NCBI GenBank assembly: GCA_025330725.1
Contig: JAIWND010000001.1
Coordinates: forward strand, 496,001 to 560,000
DNA length: 64,000 nt
From: Chlamydoabsidia padenii
Taxonomy: Eukaryota; Mucoromycota; Mucoromycetes; Mucorales; Cunninghamellaceae
Direction of reading: 5' to 3'
A program made the translations under genes and the position numbers. The notes under the pieces are model-generated. The model had not been told where the DNA came from, searched no databases, and saw nothing but the letters and a program-made list of their open reading frames with translations. Of this stretch, positions 11,681 to 23,979 are shown piece after piece (the first letter of the stretch is position 1; each line of letters starts with the position of its first letter).

Positions 11681-12714
11681 ATGGTATCTTTTTATTATTT
11701 AAACTTGATGTAACTCTTATTAACTAGTTTTATTTATGCTTATACTCTGGTTGTAATGACTTGTAGTCTGTCTTGTTGGAAACCTCGATTGGTGATATTG
11801 TGATTGATCTATACACTGATGAATGTCCACGCACGGCGTTGAACTTTTTAAAGTTATGCAAAGTCAAGTATTACAACTATTCACCCTTCCACAATATACA
11901 AAAAGGCTTCATGGCGCAAACAGGTGATCCTAGTGGTCGAGGTGATGGAGGCTCGTCGATCTTTGGTGAAATACATGGACCTCAACAACGATACTTCCCA
12001 GCAGAAATTCGACCTCAACTTAAACATCAACAGCGTGGAACGGTATCCATGGCAGTCTCAGGTGGTCAACAACAACAAGAGGTGGAAAATGGCAGTGGTG
12101 TCAGTGGCAGTCAATTCTTCATCACTCTGGGTGACGGATTAGACTATTTGGATGGAAGATATACCGTATTTGGTCAAGTAGCAGAAGGGTGGGATGTCCT
12201 GGATAAACTGAACGAGGCTTATTGTGATTCTCAAGGTCGACCTTACCGTGATATTCGAATTCGGCATACTGTGATTCTCGATGACCCTTTTGACGATCCC
12301 GAAGGCTTGCAGGTGCCTGATGCCTCGCCTCCTCCTACCAAAGAACAACTCGAGTCGATTCGGATTGGCGAAGATGAAGACATTGAAGAAGAAGGTGATC
12401 CTGAAGAAGTCGAACGGCGGAAACGGGCGCGGGAAGCCAAGGCGCAGGCTTTGACTCTGGAAATGGTCGGCGATCTCCCTTTTGCCGAAGTCCGTCCTCC
12501 TGAAAACATCTTGTTTGTATGTAAACTCAACCCGGTCACGCGTGATGAAGACTTGGAATTGATTTTTTCTAGATTTGGTCGTATTAACAGCTGTGAAATC
12601 ATTCGTGATCGTACTACTGGTGAATCTCTGTCTTATGCTTTTATCGAATTCGACGAAAAGGAACATGCAGAAGAGGTAAACATTTGAAATGAAAACGAAA
12701 GACCTGACTGACTC

Positions 12715-12758
<44 letters not shown>

Positions 12759-13193
12759 CAATAGGCCTACTTCAAAATGCAGTCTGTCTTGATTGATGAT
12801 CGACGAATTCATGTGGACTTTTCACAGTCTGTATCTAAACTCCACAAGGATTGGATCTCGAAGCGGATGCAAGGAGCTGGGCAAAGCATGGGCGGGTTTG
12901 ATGATTTACAAAAACGCACACGATACCGTGCAGGGGATGGGAAACAACGTGGTGAAAACTACGACCTTGTCTTTGACGATAACGCACCATCATCCAAACG
13001 ATCTTCACATCGGTCGCATGGCAAATCTTCTTCTTCTTCTTCTGGACGACATCACCGTAGCAGCAGGCGTAGCAGAAGTCCGGAAAGAAGTGGGCGAAGT
13101 CGACACAGATCACCATCGGATCATAGACGGGACTATCGTTCCGACAGAGATCATCGAAGAAGGGATGATAGGGATAGGGATCGACGTAGATAA
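11681..13193 (+). CDS. PPIL4: PPIL4-type cyclophilin with RRM and RS tail
   Basis: Exons: ATG alone (11681..11683, or 11676..11678 with an alternative donor), 11767..12675, 12765..13193; 446 residues. Peptidyl-prolyl cis-trans isomerase domain at about residues 2-165 ([40 protein letters not shown]), an acidic linker, an RRM at about 242-320 ([18 protein letters not shown]), then an Arg/Ser-rich tail with RSRS and RDRD stretches. This order is that of PPIL4 (fungal cyp6), a nuclear, spliceosome-associated cyclophilin. The start is inferred from the family's MxVLLET N-terminus, which forces the initiator onto its own exon. The second intron holds a 42-nt T run just before its acceptor. Confidence 0.9.
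12717..12758 (+). repeat. Homopolymer T tract, 42 nt, in a PPIL4 intron
   Basis: The T run fills most of the intron and ends two bases before the acceptor AATAG, serving as an extreme polypyrimidine tract. Confidence 0.9.
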
Positions 13194-13572
13194 TAATTAT
13201 AGCTTTAGTTATAGCATATTACATTTGTATTTAAAATAAAACATCTTTTATTTGTCTTATTATTATTATTATTATTATTATTGTATAGAGTTGGGACATT
13301 GTATGCGATTATGTCAAACCTTGAAGGAATCTAGTCAACTGGATTTTTATTATATTTTTGATTGTAAAGGATGCTAATCAATCTAAACTATGGGTACAAA
13401 AGGAAGAGGGGCAAAAGGAGAAGTAAAAGAGTTATGTGTATGATATAAAACTACTAAATAGGAAGAGTGAGAGAGTGAGAGAGATGTATAAAAGAAGGTA
13501 AAAGGCTATTATACAAATGGAGATGAGAGATAGAGGGGGGAAGGGGGGAAATAAATAACTAGAGACACATTT
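13194..13572. other. Intergenic, convergent 3' ends
   Basis: Between PPIL4 (+) and uL4m (-). It contains an AATAAA-type site near 13236, a TTA microsatellite (about 13257-13282) and purine-rich sequence. No gene was seen. Confidence 0.6.
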
Positions 13573-14561
13573 TTAAAGGGTGACCAAAGAAGATTCCAAT
13601 ACACCAATAGCACTTTTTTCCACATAGATGTTATCATAAGTCAACAAGTCCAAAACATTGGTTTCTTCGACGTAGATGACTTCACAACGAGGGATGTTCC
13701 GAGCAGCCAATTCCAATTTATCGTTTTCTTCGTTGATGATCAATAGCATGGTACCGTCATTATCGCCATAAACCTGTTGCAATATTTGATCCAAATCGTG
13801 TGTTTTGTGAGAATCGATCGATTGGAATGAGTCCACCACAGTCAATTGATCTTGTGCATATTTCGTGCTTAAGGCTACTCGTAAACCGAATTCTTGTACT
13901 TTTCGAGGCAATGCTGTTCCATGATCTCTAGGCTTGGGTCCGAATGCAATACCACCTAGTTAAAAAAAAAAAAAAAAGGATTAATATGTCTTTTTTAAAA
14001 AAAGAGAAAGGGAAGTGATTAGTTATTATTTGACTTACCGCCTTTGATATGAGGTGCCTTTTGATTACCAACACGAGCTTTACCCCGACCTTTTTGTGGA
14101 GCCACCTTCTTGTTAGATCCCCTGACATCGGCACGGCCTTTTGTAGAGCTGGTTCCTTGTCGCATATTATCCCGTTGCCACACCACTACACGATGTAAAA
14201 TATCCTTGCGAAGAGGTGATCCAAATACTTGAGCATCAAGATCAACAATCGACACTGGTTCGTTGGTTTTAAAGTCACGAAGGAAAGCTTGGACAGTGGT
14301 AGCAAGCCCTATTGATATATAATTTAATAACGTCAGGTTCTATTCATTCTGTTCCTTTTTTTTTTTTTTTTTTTTTTTTTTACTTACCTTTAGGTGCGGT
14401 TTCCGTCACAGAGGCAAATGTACGTTGTTGTAAAGTCTATGGAAGCAAACAAGAGAGTTAGTAGGTTGTACATAGATAAACAATCGTTCGAATAAACCTA
14501 CCTTCAAAGCAAAGCTACCAGAGGAGCGAGTGGCAGTCAGGAGATTGTTGATAATTGACAT
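13573..14561 (-). CDS. MRPL4: Mitochondrial large-subunit ribosomal protein uL4m
   Basis: Exons 14561..14502, 14436..14388, 14308..14039, 13955..13573; 253 residues. It belongs to the L4 family of 50S proteins that line the exit tunnel. The Ser/Thr/Arg-rich N-terminus (MSIINNLLTATRSSGSF) is typical of a mitochondrial presequence. L4 landmarks are VFGSPLRKDILHRVVVW, TKGRADVRGSNKKVAPQKG, GRGKARVG and GGGIAFGPKPRD, the glycine/basic loop that enters the ribosome. The C-terminal half carries the nucleotide-fold-like L4 core. An element GCGGGATTTTAA lies 78 bp upstream. The first intron carries a T run near its acceptor side. Confidence 0.92.
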
Positions 14562-14638
14562 TGTGTGTGGAAGGGAGAAAGAAAGAGAAGAGGTGAGAGA
14601 GGTCCAAAATAATTTGCCAGCCCATGAAAAATCAAAAA

Positions 14639-14650
14639 GCGGGATTTTAA
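14639..14650 (-). promoter_or_regulatory. CCCGC-type promoter element upstream of uL4m
   Basis: Reads TTAAAATCCCGC in the sense of the gene, 78 bp before the ATG. Confidence 0.5.
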
Positions 14651-14727
14651 AATTGACAGCCCCAAGCCACTATTCAGGTTTGAAGCACGTTTTATAACGC
14701 ATAAAGAATGGATATACATTATGTAGT

Positions 14728-16070
14728 TTATTCGATTTTAGGTTTTTTAACATCAGAGCTATTACTAGTACTATTATTATTATCTACAACTTCTTTAGCC
14801 TTGCGCTTGATAAGGTTAGATAGGTCGTTAATTTGAGCAGCAGCAGGGAGGTCCAGTGCAGGAGTTCCATCGCCAGTTTTAGACAATCCACCAAATAGAT
14901 TCTTCAATAGTTCTTGAGCTTCATTTTCATTTTCTGTTCTGGTAGATAATTCAGTAATCTATTTAAAATCAGTATTTGAGTCAGTAAGGGATTCAATGTC
15001 ATTATGATCGTTTTACCTTTTCATCTAGTTCGACCACAAGTTCTTGTATTTCCTTTATTTCGCGTTGACAGTCTTCATTCACCGTACATTTTCCTTTGCC
15101 TTTGCTGTTTGTATCATCCTTTTCAATCCCCTTGTTCAATGTTGCCACCTTTTCCTTGAGTACGGTTTGAGCTTTCTGTAGTTGATCCAATGCTAGTTGT
15201 GCTGGTTCATTGGATAATTCGAGTGCCAATGCATATTTGTAGTGAGCTTCAGCCAATTGTCGATCATCTGGTTTGAGTAAGGATCGTTTGATTTCAATAG
15301 CCTTCTTGAAATCAGGTAAGGCTTCATTGAATTTTTCTATTTTATGTTATTAAGGAGTGAATGATCAGATCGTACTATTCCATGATTGATTTACCTGTTT
15401 CAAGAGACACGTCACACAAGCATAGCAAGACATCCGCCAACTTGATCTTGGATTCATCATCTTGGCCTTTTTCAAAGATCACCCGAGCGACATCCAATAC
15501 ATCCCAAGCAGTTTCAAAATCATCAGATTCTTCGTCACCAGAATCATCGTCTTCATTGTTGTCATTGTTATCTTCGTTGTGGTCCACTTTATTGGTTTCT
15601 TCAAAGACAGGCTGTTCATCAAACTGAAATCGAGGGTTCGTGTTTTCGGCTAGTTGATAATAGAATACAGTTAGTTGAGTAAAACCAGATACAAATACAT
15701 TTATTTTACCTGATGATACAGTGGCTTCCACCTGTTGAGTTTCTACTTCTTCTGCAGTGGCTTGAGCCGATTGACCAAGGACAGAGTTTCGTTGAATGGC
15801 GTATTCAAGCAGAGAGCGACCATAAAGGAAGTAAGCATCACCATTCTTAGGATCCAATTCACCATTAAGTTGATCCCTTAATAGTATGCACAGAGATAAT
15901 AAAGATGAGTTGGTATAATCAAACCATAACAGTTAAAAAGGTACTTACAATTGTTGACAAGCTTCACCTAACTTTGCTGTACTAGTTTCATAATCTTTTT
16001 GGTCATACAAAGTTTTTCCTTCCTCCAGTAGCTTGTTAATATTAGTTGTTGTCGCACCTTCACCAGCCAT
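14728..16070 (-). CDS. NASP: NASP/Sim3/Hif1-type histone chaperone (SHNi-TPR)
   Basis: Exons 16070..15949, 15876..15710, 15649..15395, 15336..15017, 14958..14728; 364 residues. The family binds H3 (and linker histone or the centromeric H3 variant) and escorts it to chromatin. The TPR signature is at the N-terminus (LLEEGKTLYDQKDYETSTAK, NGDAYFLYGRSLLEYA). An acidic block (NEDNNDNNEDDDSGDEE) interrupts the TPRs as is typical, followed by SHNi-TPR segments (EALPDFKKAIEIKRSLL, AEAHYKYALALE), a coiled coil, and the C-terminal NDLSNLIKRK motif with a basic nuclear-signal-like end (KKPK). The gene's start lies 337 bp from the 3' end of ARG1 on the same strand. Confidence 0.9.
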
Positions 16071-16407
16071 GATTTAATGAATAGTAAAAGAATTAAAAAG
16101 AAAGGAAGGAAAAAGCTGGATAATGGCGCTTTTTATCCTATTCCACGACGGGACTTGAAATCTATTTTTTGCCTGGATCTGGATTTGAATCATACAACGC
16201 CCCCAAATCGAGCCAAAGAAACAATGGATATCAAAGGACGCGAGCCATTGTTATAAACAAAGAGGAGACAAAATGATCAAGTCATAGTCAAATAAAGATT
16301 TAACAAGTTTGGGTTAATTCTTTTTATTTAAAAAGTAAAATGCAGTGATAACAAAAAGGAGAGGGAGAGGAATATGTATAAAACTATGCACAAGAAGAAA
16401 ATCTATT
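16071..16407. other. Intergenic between NASP start and ARG1 end
   Basis: Contains the NASP promoter element at 16148-16160 and an AT-rich ARG1 3' end. Nothing else was seen. Confidence 0.6.
16148..16160 (-). promoter_or_regulatory. CCCGC-type promoter element upstream of NASP
   Basis: Reads TTTCAAGTCCCGT in gene sense, 78 bp before the ATG. Confidence 0.45.
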
Positions 16408-17202
16408 CTATTGGTTAGCAGGAGTGAATTTCTTGAGACGGATAGAATGGATCTTGATAAAGCCATCAGCATCTTGAGGATTGTAACCACCTTGTTCATC
16501 CATAGAAGATTCTTGCATGTCGTATAATTTAGCACCATCTCCACGAGCAACACGACCTTCAATCACGGTGTTACCCTTGTATAGCTTTACCTTGACATCC
16601 CCAGTGACGTTGCGTTGAGTAAAAGCAATGGATTGGTTCAAGAATTCACATTCAGGGGAGAAGTACAAACCATTGTAAAGGGCCTTGGAGTAAGGAGCGG
16701 TGATGTTGGTATCACGCAAAGCACGCATTTGACCATCCAGAGTAAGACCTTCCAAATCCTTGTGAGCAGTTCGCAAAATAGTTCCACCAGGGGTTTCGTA
16801 GCAACCTCGAGACTTGACACCAATAAATCGAGATTCAACAATGTCGATACGACCAATACCATTACGACGAGCCACAGTGTTGAGATAGGTAAAGAGAGCC
16901 ACGGGTTCAGTTACTTGGGTACCATCGTTGTGGTTTACTACCTTGACAGGGATACCTTTGTCAAAAGTAATGGTGATACGTTCAGGTGTGTTGGGAGCAT
17001 CTTCGGGGTCGACAGTCAGCTTCCACATATCCTTGGGAGGAGTGACGTTAGGATCTTCCAGAATACCAGCTTCATAGGAGATATGGAATAAGTTTTCATC
17101 AGTAGACCAAGGTTTAGCAGCAGTTTGGAATACAGGAATTCCCTTTTCAGCAGCAAAGGCTAATAAATCCTTACGACCGGCAAATCGTTCAAAGAAGACT
17201 AC

Positions 17203-17234
<32 letters not shown>

Positions 17235-17568
17235 AGTTAGTTTAAAGCAAATCAACAAAAAGCCACCATAACCTTAATAGAGAATGATCCCTCCAACTTA
17301 CCAGGTAATCTCCAGGGAGCAATGACTTGAATATCAGGCTTCAAAGCATAGTAGGCCAATTCAAACCGGACTTGATCGTTACCCTTGCCAGTACAACCAT
17401 GAGACACAAATTGACAACCTTCACGAGCAGCAATTTCGATTTGTTTACGAGCAATCACAGGACGAGCCAAAGAAGTTCCCAAAAGATAGACAGATTCATA
17501 GATAGCATTGGCTTGAATAGCAGGGAAGATAAGTTCCTTGACGAATTCTTCCTTGAGATCCTATTTTA

Positions 17569-17603
<35 letters not shown>

Positions 17604-17840
17604 AGGACCAGTATAAACATACATTCTTTTATATAATCAACCTATACTTACTTCAACAAAGACCTTGGAAGCACCAACCTTTAAAGCCTTTTCACGAGCA
17701 GCTTCAAAGTCTTCTTCTTGACCAACATCAGCAATGTATGCCATTACTTCATAACCTTCGTCAATCAACCAAGCCAAGATGCATGAGGTGTCGAGACCAC
17801 CAGAGTAAGCGAGAAGTACTTTTCCTTTTTCACCAGCCAT
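16408..17840 (-). CDS. ARG1: Argininosuccinate synthase
   Basis: Exons 17840..17652, 17560..17302, 17198..16408; 412 residues, the usual length. It joins citrulline and aspartate using ATP to make argininosuccinate, the penultimate step of arginine synthesis. The N-terminal ATP pyrophosphatase motif ([12 protein letters not shown]) is intact, as are [29 protein letters not shown] and the C-terminal synthase domain. Both introns carry A/T homopolymer runs of about 28-32 nt. The gene is divergent from ARG5,6 across 575 bp, so the two arginine genes may share control. A GCGGCATTTGAAAT element lies about 112 bp upstream. Confidence 0.97.
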
Positions 17841-17952
17841 TGTGTTATAGATATTGTTATTATATGAAGAATATGAGAGTAATAAAATGAAAAGAGAAAG
17901 AAAAGAAAAAAATGTAAAAAAGTCAACCCGTTAAATAACCCTTGAACCGGAA

Positions 17953-17966
17953 GCGGCATTTGAAAT
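17953..17966 (-). promoter_or_regulatory. CCCGC-like element upstream of ARG1
   Basis: Reads ATTTCAAATGCCGC in gene sense, about 112 bp before the ATG; one base off the usual TCCCGC core. Confidence 0.4.
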
Positions 17967-18304
17967 TCTGACTTGACATTACAGCTTCTTTTTTATCTAC
18001 ACACTCTCCGCTCCCTAGGATTTTTATCGCTCAAATCAACTTTGATCTCCAACAAGTCTGTGGGGTAAAAGAAAAAAAAGGTGGTCGAGTTGGTAAAAGT
18101 GTTACTGATGAAATGTGTCAGAGTGGATTATAGGATTAGGATCAATTTATCATGTCTTGGTAAAGTGATATAGTCTTGGTATTGATGATCTTTGTGTTGA
18201 TTTTGTAAGTTCATCTTTGGTATGGAGTTTGAAGATATCCTTTGTGAGTCATCATACGTATAAATCGTCAAAAAAGTCACTTTGTCATATCGCATCAAAA
18301 AGTA

Positions 18305-18317
18305 TTCAAATCCCGCC
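18305..18317 (+). promoter_or_regulatory. CCCGC-type element upstream of ARG5,6
   Basis: Reads TTCAAATCCCGCC, about 100 bp before the ATG, with a T-rich leader following. Confidence 0.5.
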
Positions 18318-18415
18318 AAGTTCCAGTACAAAGATCGGCTAATCTTTCAATTTTTGCTTTTCTTTTACTTTCTCTTTTCTTTTTTTTTATTTTTAAAAAA
18401 ATACATATACATATA

Positions 18416-21222
<2,807 letters not shown>

Positions 21223-21391
21223 TTATCCCCTTTATACTCTTTGATCATTCGACTCCTCCCCTTCCTCTAGTTTATTAACATTTGTATTACAATTCACTTT
21301 TTTCATTCTTAAATAATAAAATATCATACCTTTGGGTTGCATTGATCATTGTCTTTTTATGGAAATGGGAAATGTATGGGGTCTCCGATGG

Positions 21392-21404
21392 GCGGGATTT
21401 GAAA
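21392..21404 (-). promoter_or_regulatory. CCCGC-type element with no assigned gene
   Basis: Reads GCGGGATTTGAAA on the plus strand, 170 bp past the ARG5,6 stop. It may serve the unresolved transcript at 21.4-21.9 kb. Confidence 0.4.
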
Positions 21405-22320
21405 ATGACCAATATTGACCTACCTTTTTTTTTTTTTCTCTTTGGGATTCCTTCTCTCTCCTCTTCTTTAGAATGTTAATCAATCCAAGGTGGTCAATAA
21501 TGACTATACCAATTTCATATTATTGTAAGTAGTACTTTTATCGGACAAAGTAGATATCGAAGCCACCGCTTGAAGGTCACTATTTAGTTTTTGAAAGTTG
21601 CTTCTTTGTTTCGTTCCAAGTCTGTATAAAGTTTTGGGGGGAGGGGGGGGGAGGGGACATTCAATTAACTGTCTTTCTTTTACATGTAGAACAAACCAAA
21701 AACAAAGTGGAATACGACAAACAGGCAAAAGCTCTTCTCTTGGACACAACAACGATGGAAAGGATCTCAACTTGGGTATTTGGTGCGTGGACATTCATCA
21801 ACCTCACCTTTTCCAACAGTACTTGGAGGATCCATGACATTGGGTCAACCACTACATAAAAGGTTATTTACAACATATGGTTAGTAGTTATAGTTTATAG
21901 AATCCCCTTCCTTCCCATAATTGTTAGTTTATAAAATCAATAAAACTTTTTTATTTGTTTGTCTTCCTCTCTCCACAGCTTTTTTTTTTTATTTTTTTTA
22001 TTTTGGTGATTCCATGCACGGATGATTGAATCGGGTGGGAAATACTCAGCGTGTGAAAAAAAAAGACACCTTCATCAATTTATGAAGCTATCCCATATTA
22101 CACAGATCGAATGGGGGTGGGGGCATGCGGCAATCAAATTTAAAACGGGAAGAAATGAAAAAGGGGTAGAGGGGTTGCGGTTTGAAGGGAGACGTTGAGG
22201 CGAGGGATACAAAGGGAACACGCATTAAAACTAGGTATGTTTTGTTTAGAAAGATCGGCATACTTTTTCAAATGACTTTGGGGCGATTCAATCATAAAAT
22301 ATGATGATATATGACAAAAG

Positions 22321-22353
22321 GCGGGTTTTGAACATCTGCATTTTAAATCCCGC
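22321..22353. promoter_or_regulatory. Inverted pair of CCCGC-type elements
   Basis: GCGGGTTTTGAA and TTTTAAATCCCGC face each other about 8 bp apart. This is the only place in the window where two copies form a palindrome. No gene is assigned. Confidence 0.4.
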
Positions 22354-22730
22354 TTATTCATTCTTGCATGATTGGACAATACGAGGGTCCATGAAGTAGA
22401 TGATGATGACTTTGAATGAAACGATTTAGTGTCTTTGTCTTTTTAAGGTCAAATGAATAATAATGATGATGTTTGTCACAGAGTATGCCCCTCTTTTTCT
22501 TACCCCTTTTTTTTCATCATTGACTTAAAATGGAAAGAAAGAGAAGGGAAAAGAATGGGGTTGTTAATGTAAAGAATTACTTTTATGCTGAAGATAAACA
22601 TTATGTACATTTTAAAGTTTTGTATCGGTCCGTCGTCAAGAAGACCATCCTATCATATCATTTTAACATTAAAGAGGTTTTTTGATTTCATTCCAAGAAT
22701 GAGCGTCCGCCAATACTTCAGTTAGGTCGG

Positions 22731-22740
22731 CAAATCCCGA
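22731..22740 (+). promoter_or_regulatory. CCCG-type element and TATA box before the zinc-knuckle ORF
   Basis: CAAATCCCGA lies 172 bp upstream of the ATG at 22912, and a TATA-like GGTATAAATACC lies at about 22810-22821, roughly 90 bp upstream. Confidence 0.4.
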
Positions 22741-22911
22741 TTAGGAAAGACACTCAGTTGTTATGGCTTTGTTTATGCATGATTTACAAACAAATATCAT
22801 ATCACTTTCTGGTATAAATACCACCGAGTAAATAATGGGCTCTCAGTGGTTAATTTCATCAATCTCTCTTTTATTTCAAGATAAGATAAAGCAAAAAAAC
22901 AAAAAACAAAA

Positions 22912-23034
22912 ATGCAATCAACATCCAATCAAACCTGCCATGCCTCCACGGTTGGCTCTTCTGCCTGCTCTTATTGTGGAGCAATTAGCCACATTGCTTG
23001 GAACTGCCCTCAAAGAAATCGACCAAGACGATAA
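22912..23034 (+). CDS. Small CCHC zinc-knuckle protein, 40 residues
   Basis: A single short open frame starts MQSTSNQTC and ends RPRR. It contains CSYCGAISHIAWNC, an exact CX2CX4HX4C zinc knuckle (residues 19-32), followed by a basic Arg-rich tail; this is the layout of an RNA- or ssDNA-binding module. A promoter element (22731), TATA-like box (about 22812), A-rich leader and an AATAAA-type signal (about 23156) frame it. The overlapping +1 frame is longer (22835-23092, from ATG 22835) but shows no motif. Function is unknown. It could also be a remnant of a retroelement Gag, though no other retroelement sequence is nearby. Confidence 0.55.
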   Translation: MQSTSNQTCHASTVGSSACSYCGAISHIAWNCPQRNRPRR

Positions 23035-23979
23035 ACTGACTTTTCATTATGGTATATTATATCTTGAAGAAAAACTTATGTATAACTTATGACCATGTAG
23101 TATTTGTATGAATCTCTTATGTGTATTATCTTTTCAATGTATGTGAAATATGCCTAAATAAAGAAGAAGACTCATCGGCGTTAGTATATGCATTACCCTC
23201 AGTAACAGACACATTATCTCTTCTTGTTGTTTTTCAGTCTTTTACATTATATGGATGATAATATTAAATTCTCAAGTGAACCAAAGATCAGGCAGGTCAT
23301 GGTCGATACTCTTTGTCAAATCGAGAATTGAAGAACAAAACTTCAATCGGCGATTGAAAAACAGAGGTTCGATCGTAAACTTGCATGGACGGCTCCGTTT
23401 CTTTTAAATCCACTGTCTTCCCTCCTTTTTTTTTTGTCACCTTATTCCATGATCATACTAGTCAAAAATGACATGCAATGGGGTTTTCCTTTTACATAAG
23501 GTATATAAATGTAGGGCATGATATACACACGGTTGATCCTCTGTAGGATCAAGTCTTGGCAACTTTTTTTTTTCAAGGAGAAAAGGATGGTTGCATAAAG
23601 TTTCATTGTCCCTGATACTATGTGTATCATTTTATTCTTTCATCATATTAATACATATATTCAATGGCATTGTGTGTTTGATGCGTCGAGTTCCAAACGG
23701 GGAGACTGAGGCTCTCCGAAAATTCTAGCGGGGGTTCAAATTCCCTATTTTTCCTCCCCTTAATTTTCTTTATCTCTCCTTTTCCTTTTTCTCTCTGAAG
23801 ATTACGCTACTTTTTTTCCCTTCTTCTTCTCTACCACTACTTTAATCCAACTACTCTACTACCTTGTATATCATTATCTATTACTCCTTCTTTAAACGTG
23901 ACTTTTTTGCAGTCATTCCCCTCTTCTTTCCCCTTTAATCAATTCGTCACCATCTCCACCACCTCCACTACCACCACTG
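23035..23979. other. Intergenic upstream of the Sel1-repeat gene
   Basis: Contains the AATAAA-like signal near 23156, a CCCGC-type element at 23728-23745, and a long pyrimidine-rich leader (about 23745-23970) running up to the Sel1 gene. No other gene was seen. Confidence 0.6.
23728..23745 (+). promoter_or_regulatory. CCCGC-type element upstream of the Sel1 gene
   Basis: GCGGGGGTTCAAATTCCC, a compressed double version of the element, 235 bp before the ATG. Confidence 0.4.

Larger units (their letters stand above)
17841..18415. promoter_or_regulatory. Shared ARG1/ARG5,6 divergent promoter region
   Basis: 575 bp separate the two start codons. Each side has its own CCCGC-type element about 110 bp from its ATG: 17953-17966 for ARG1 and 18305-18317 for ARG5,6. 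A pyrimidine-rich leader precedes ARG5,6. TGACTTG at 17970-17976 and AAAGTCAC near 18270 are possible bZIP-like half sites, but I saw no perfect GCN4/CPC1 palindrome. Confidence 0.5.
21223..22911. other. Gene-poor stretch with possible small transcript
   Basis: After ARG5,6 there is AT-rich sequence with CCCGC-type elements at 21392-21404 and an inverted pair at 22321-22353. Between 21392 and 21950 there is a pyrimidine-rich leader, a good donor (GTAAGT at 21525), a good acceptor (TGTAG ending 21689) and an AATAAA site near 21938. A small spliced gene is therefore possible, but no convincing frame crosses the junction. A G-rich run is at about 21635-21656. Nothing else is recognised. Confidence 0.5.

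Noticed and set aside
12139..12666. Minus-strand 175-codon ORF opposite PPIL4
   Set aside because: Shadow of the cyclophilin/RRM exon, with no motif of its own.
22835..23092. 85-codon ORF overlapping the zinc-knuckle ORF
   Set aside because: It starts in the leader, has no motif, and the overlapping shorter frame carries an exact zinc knuckle.
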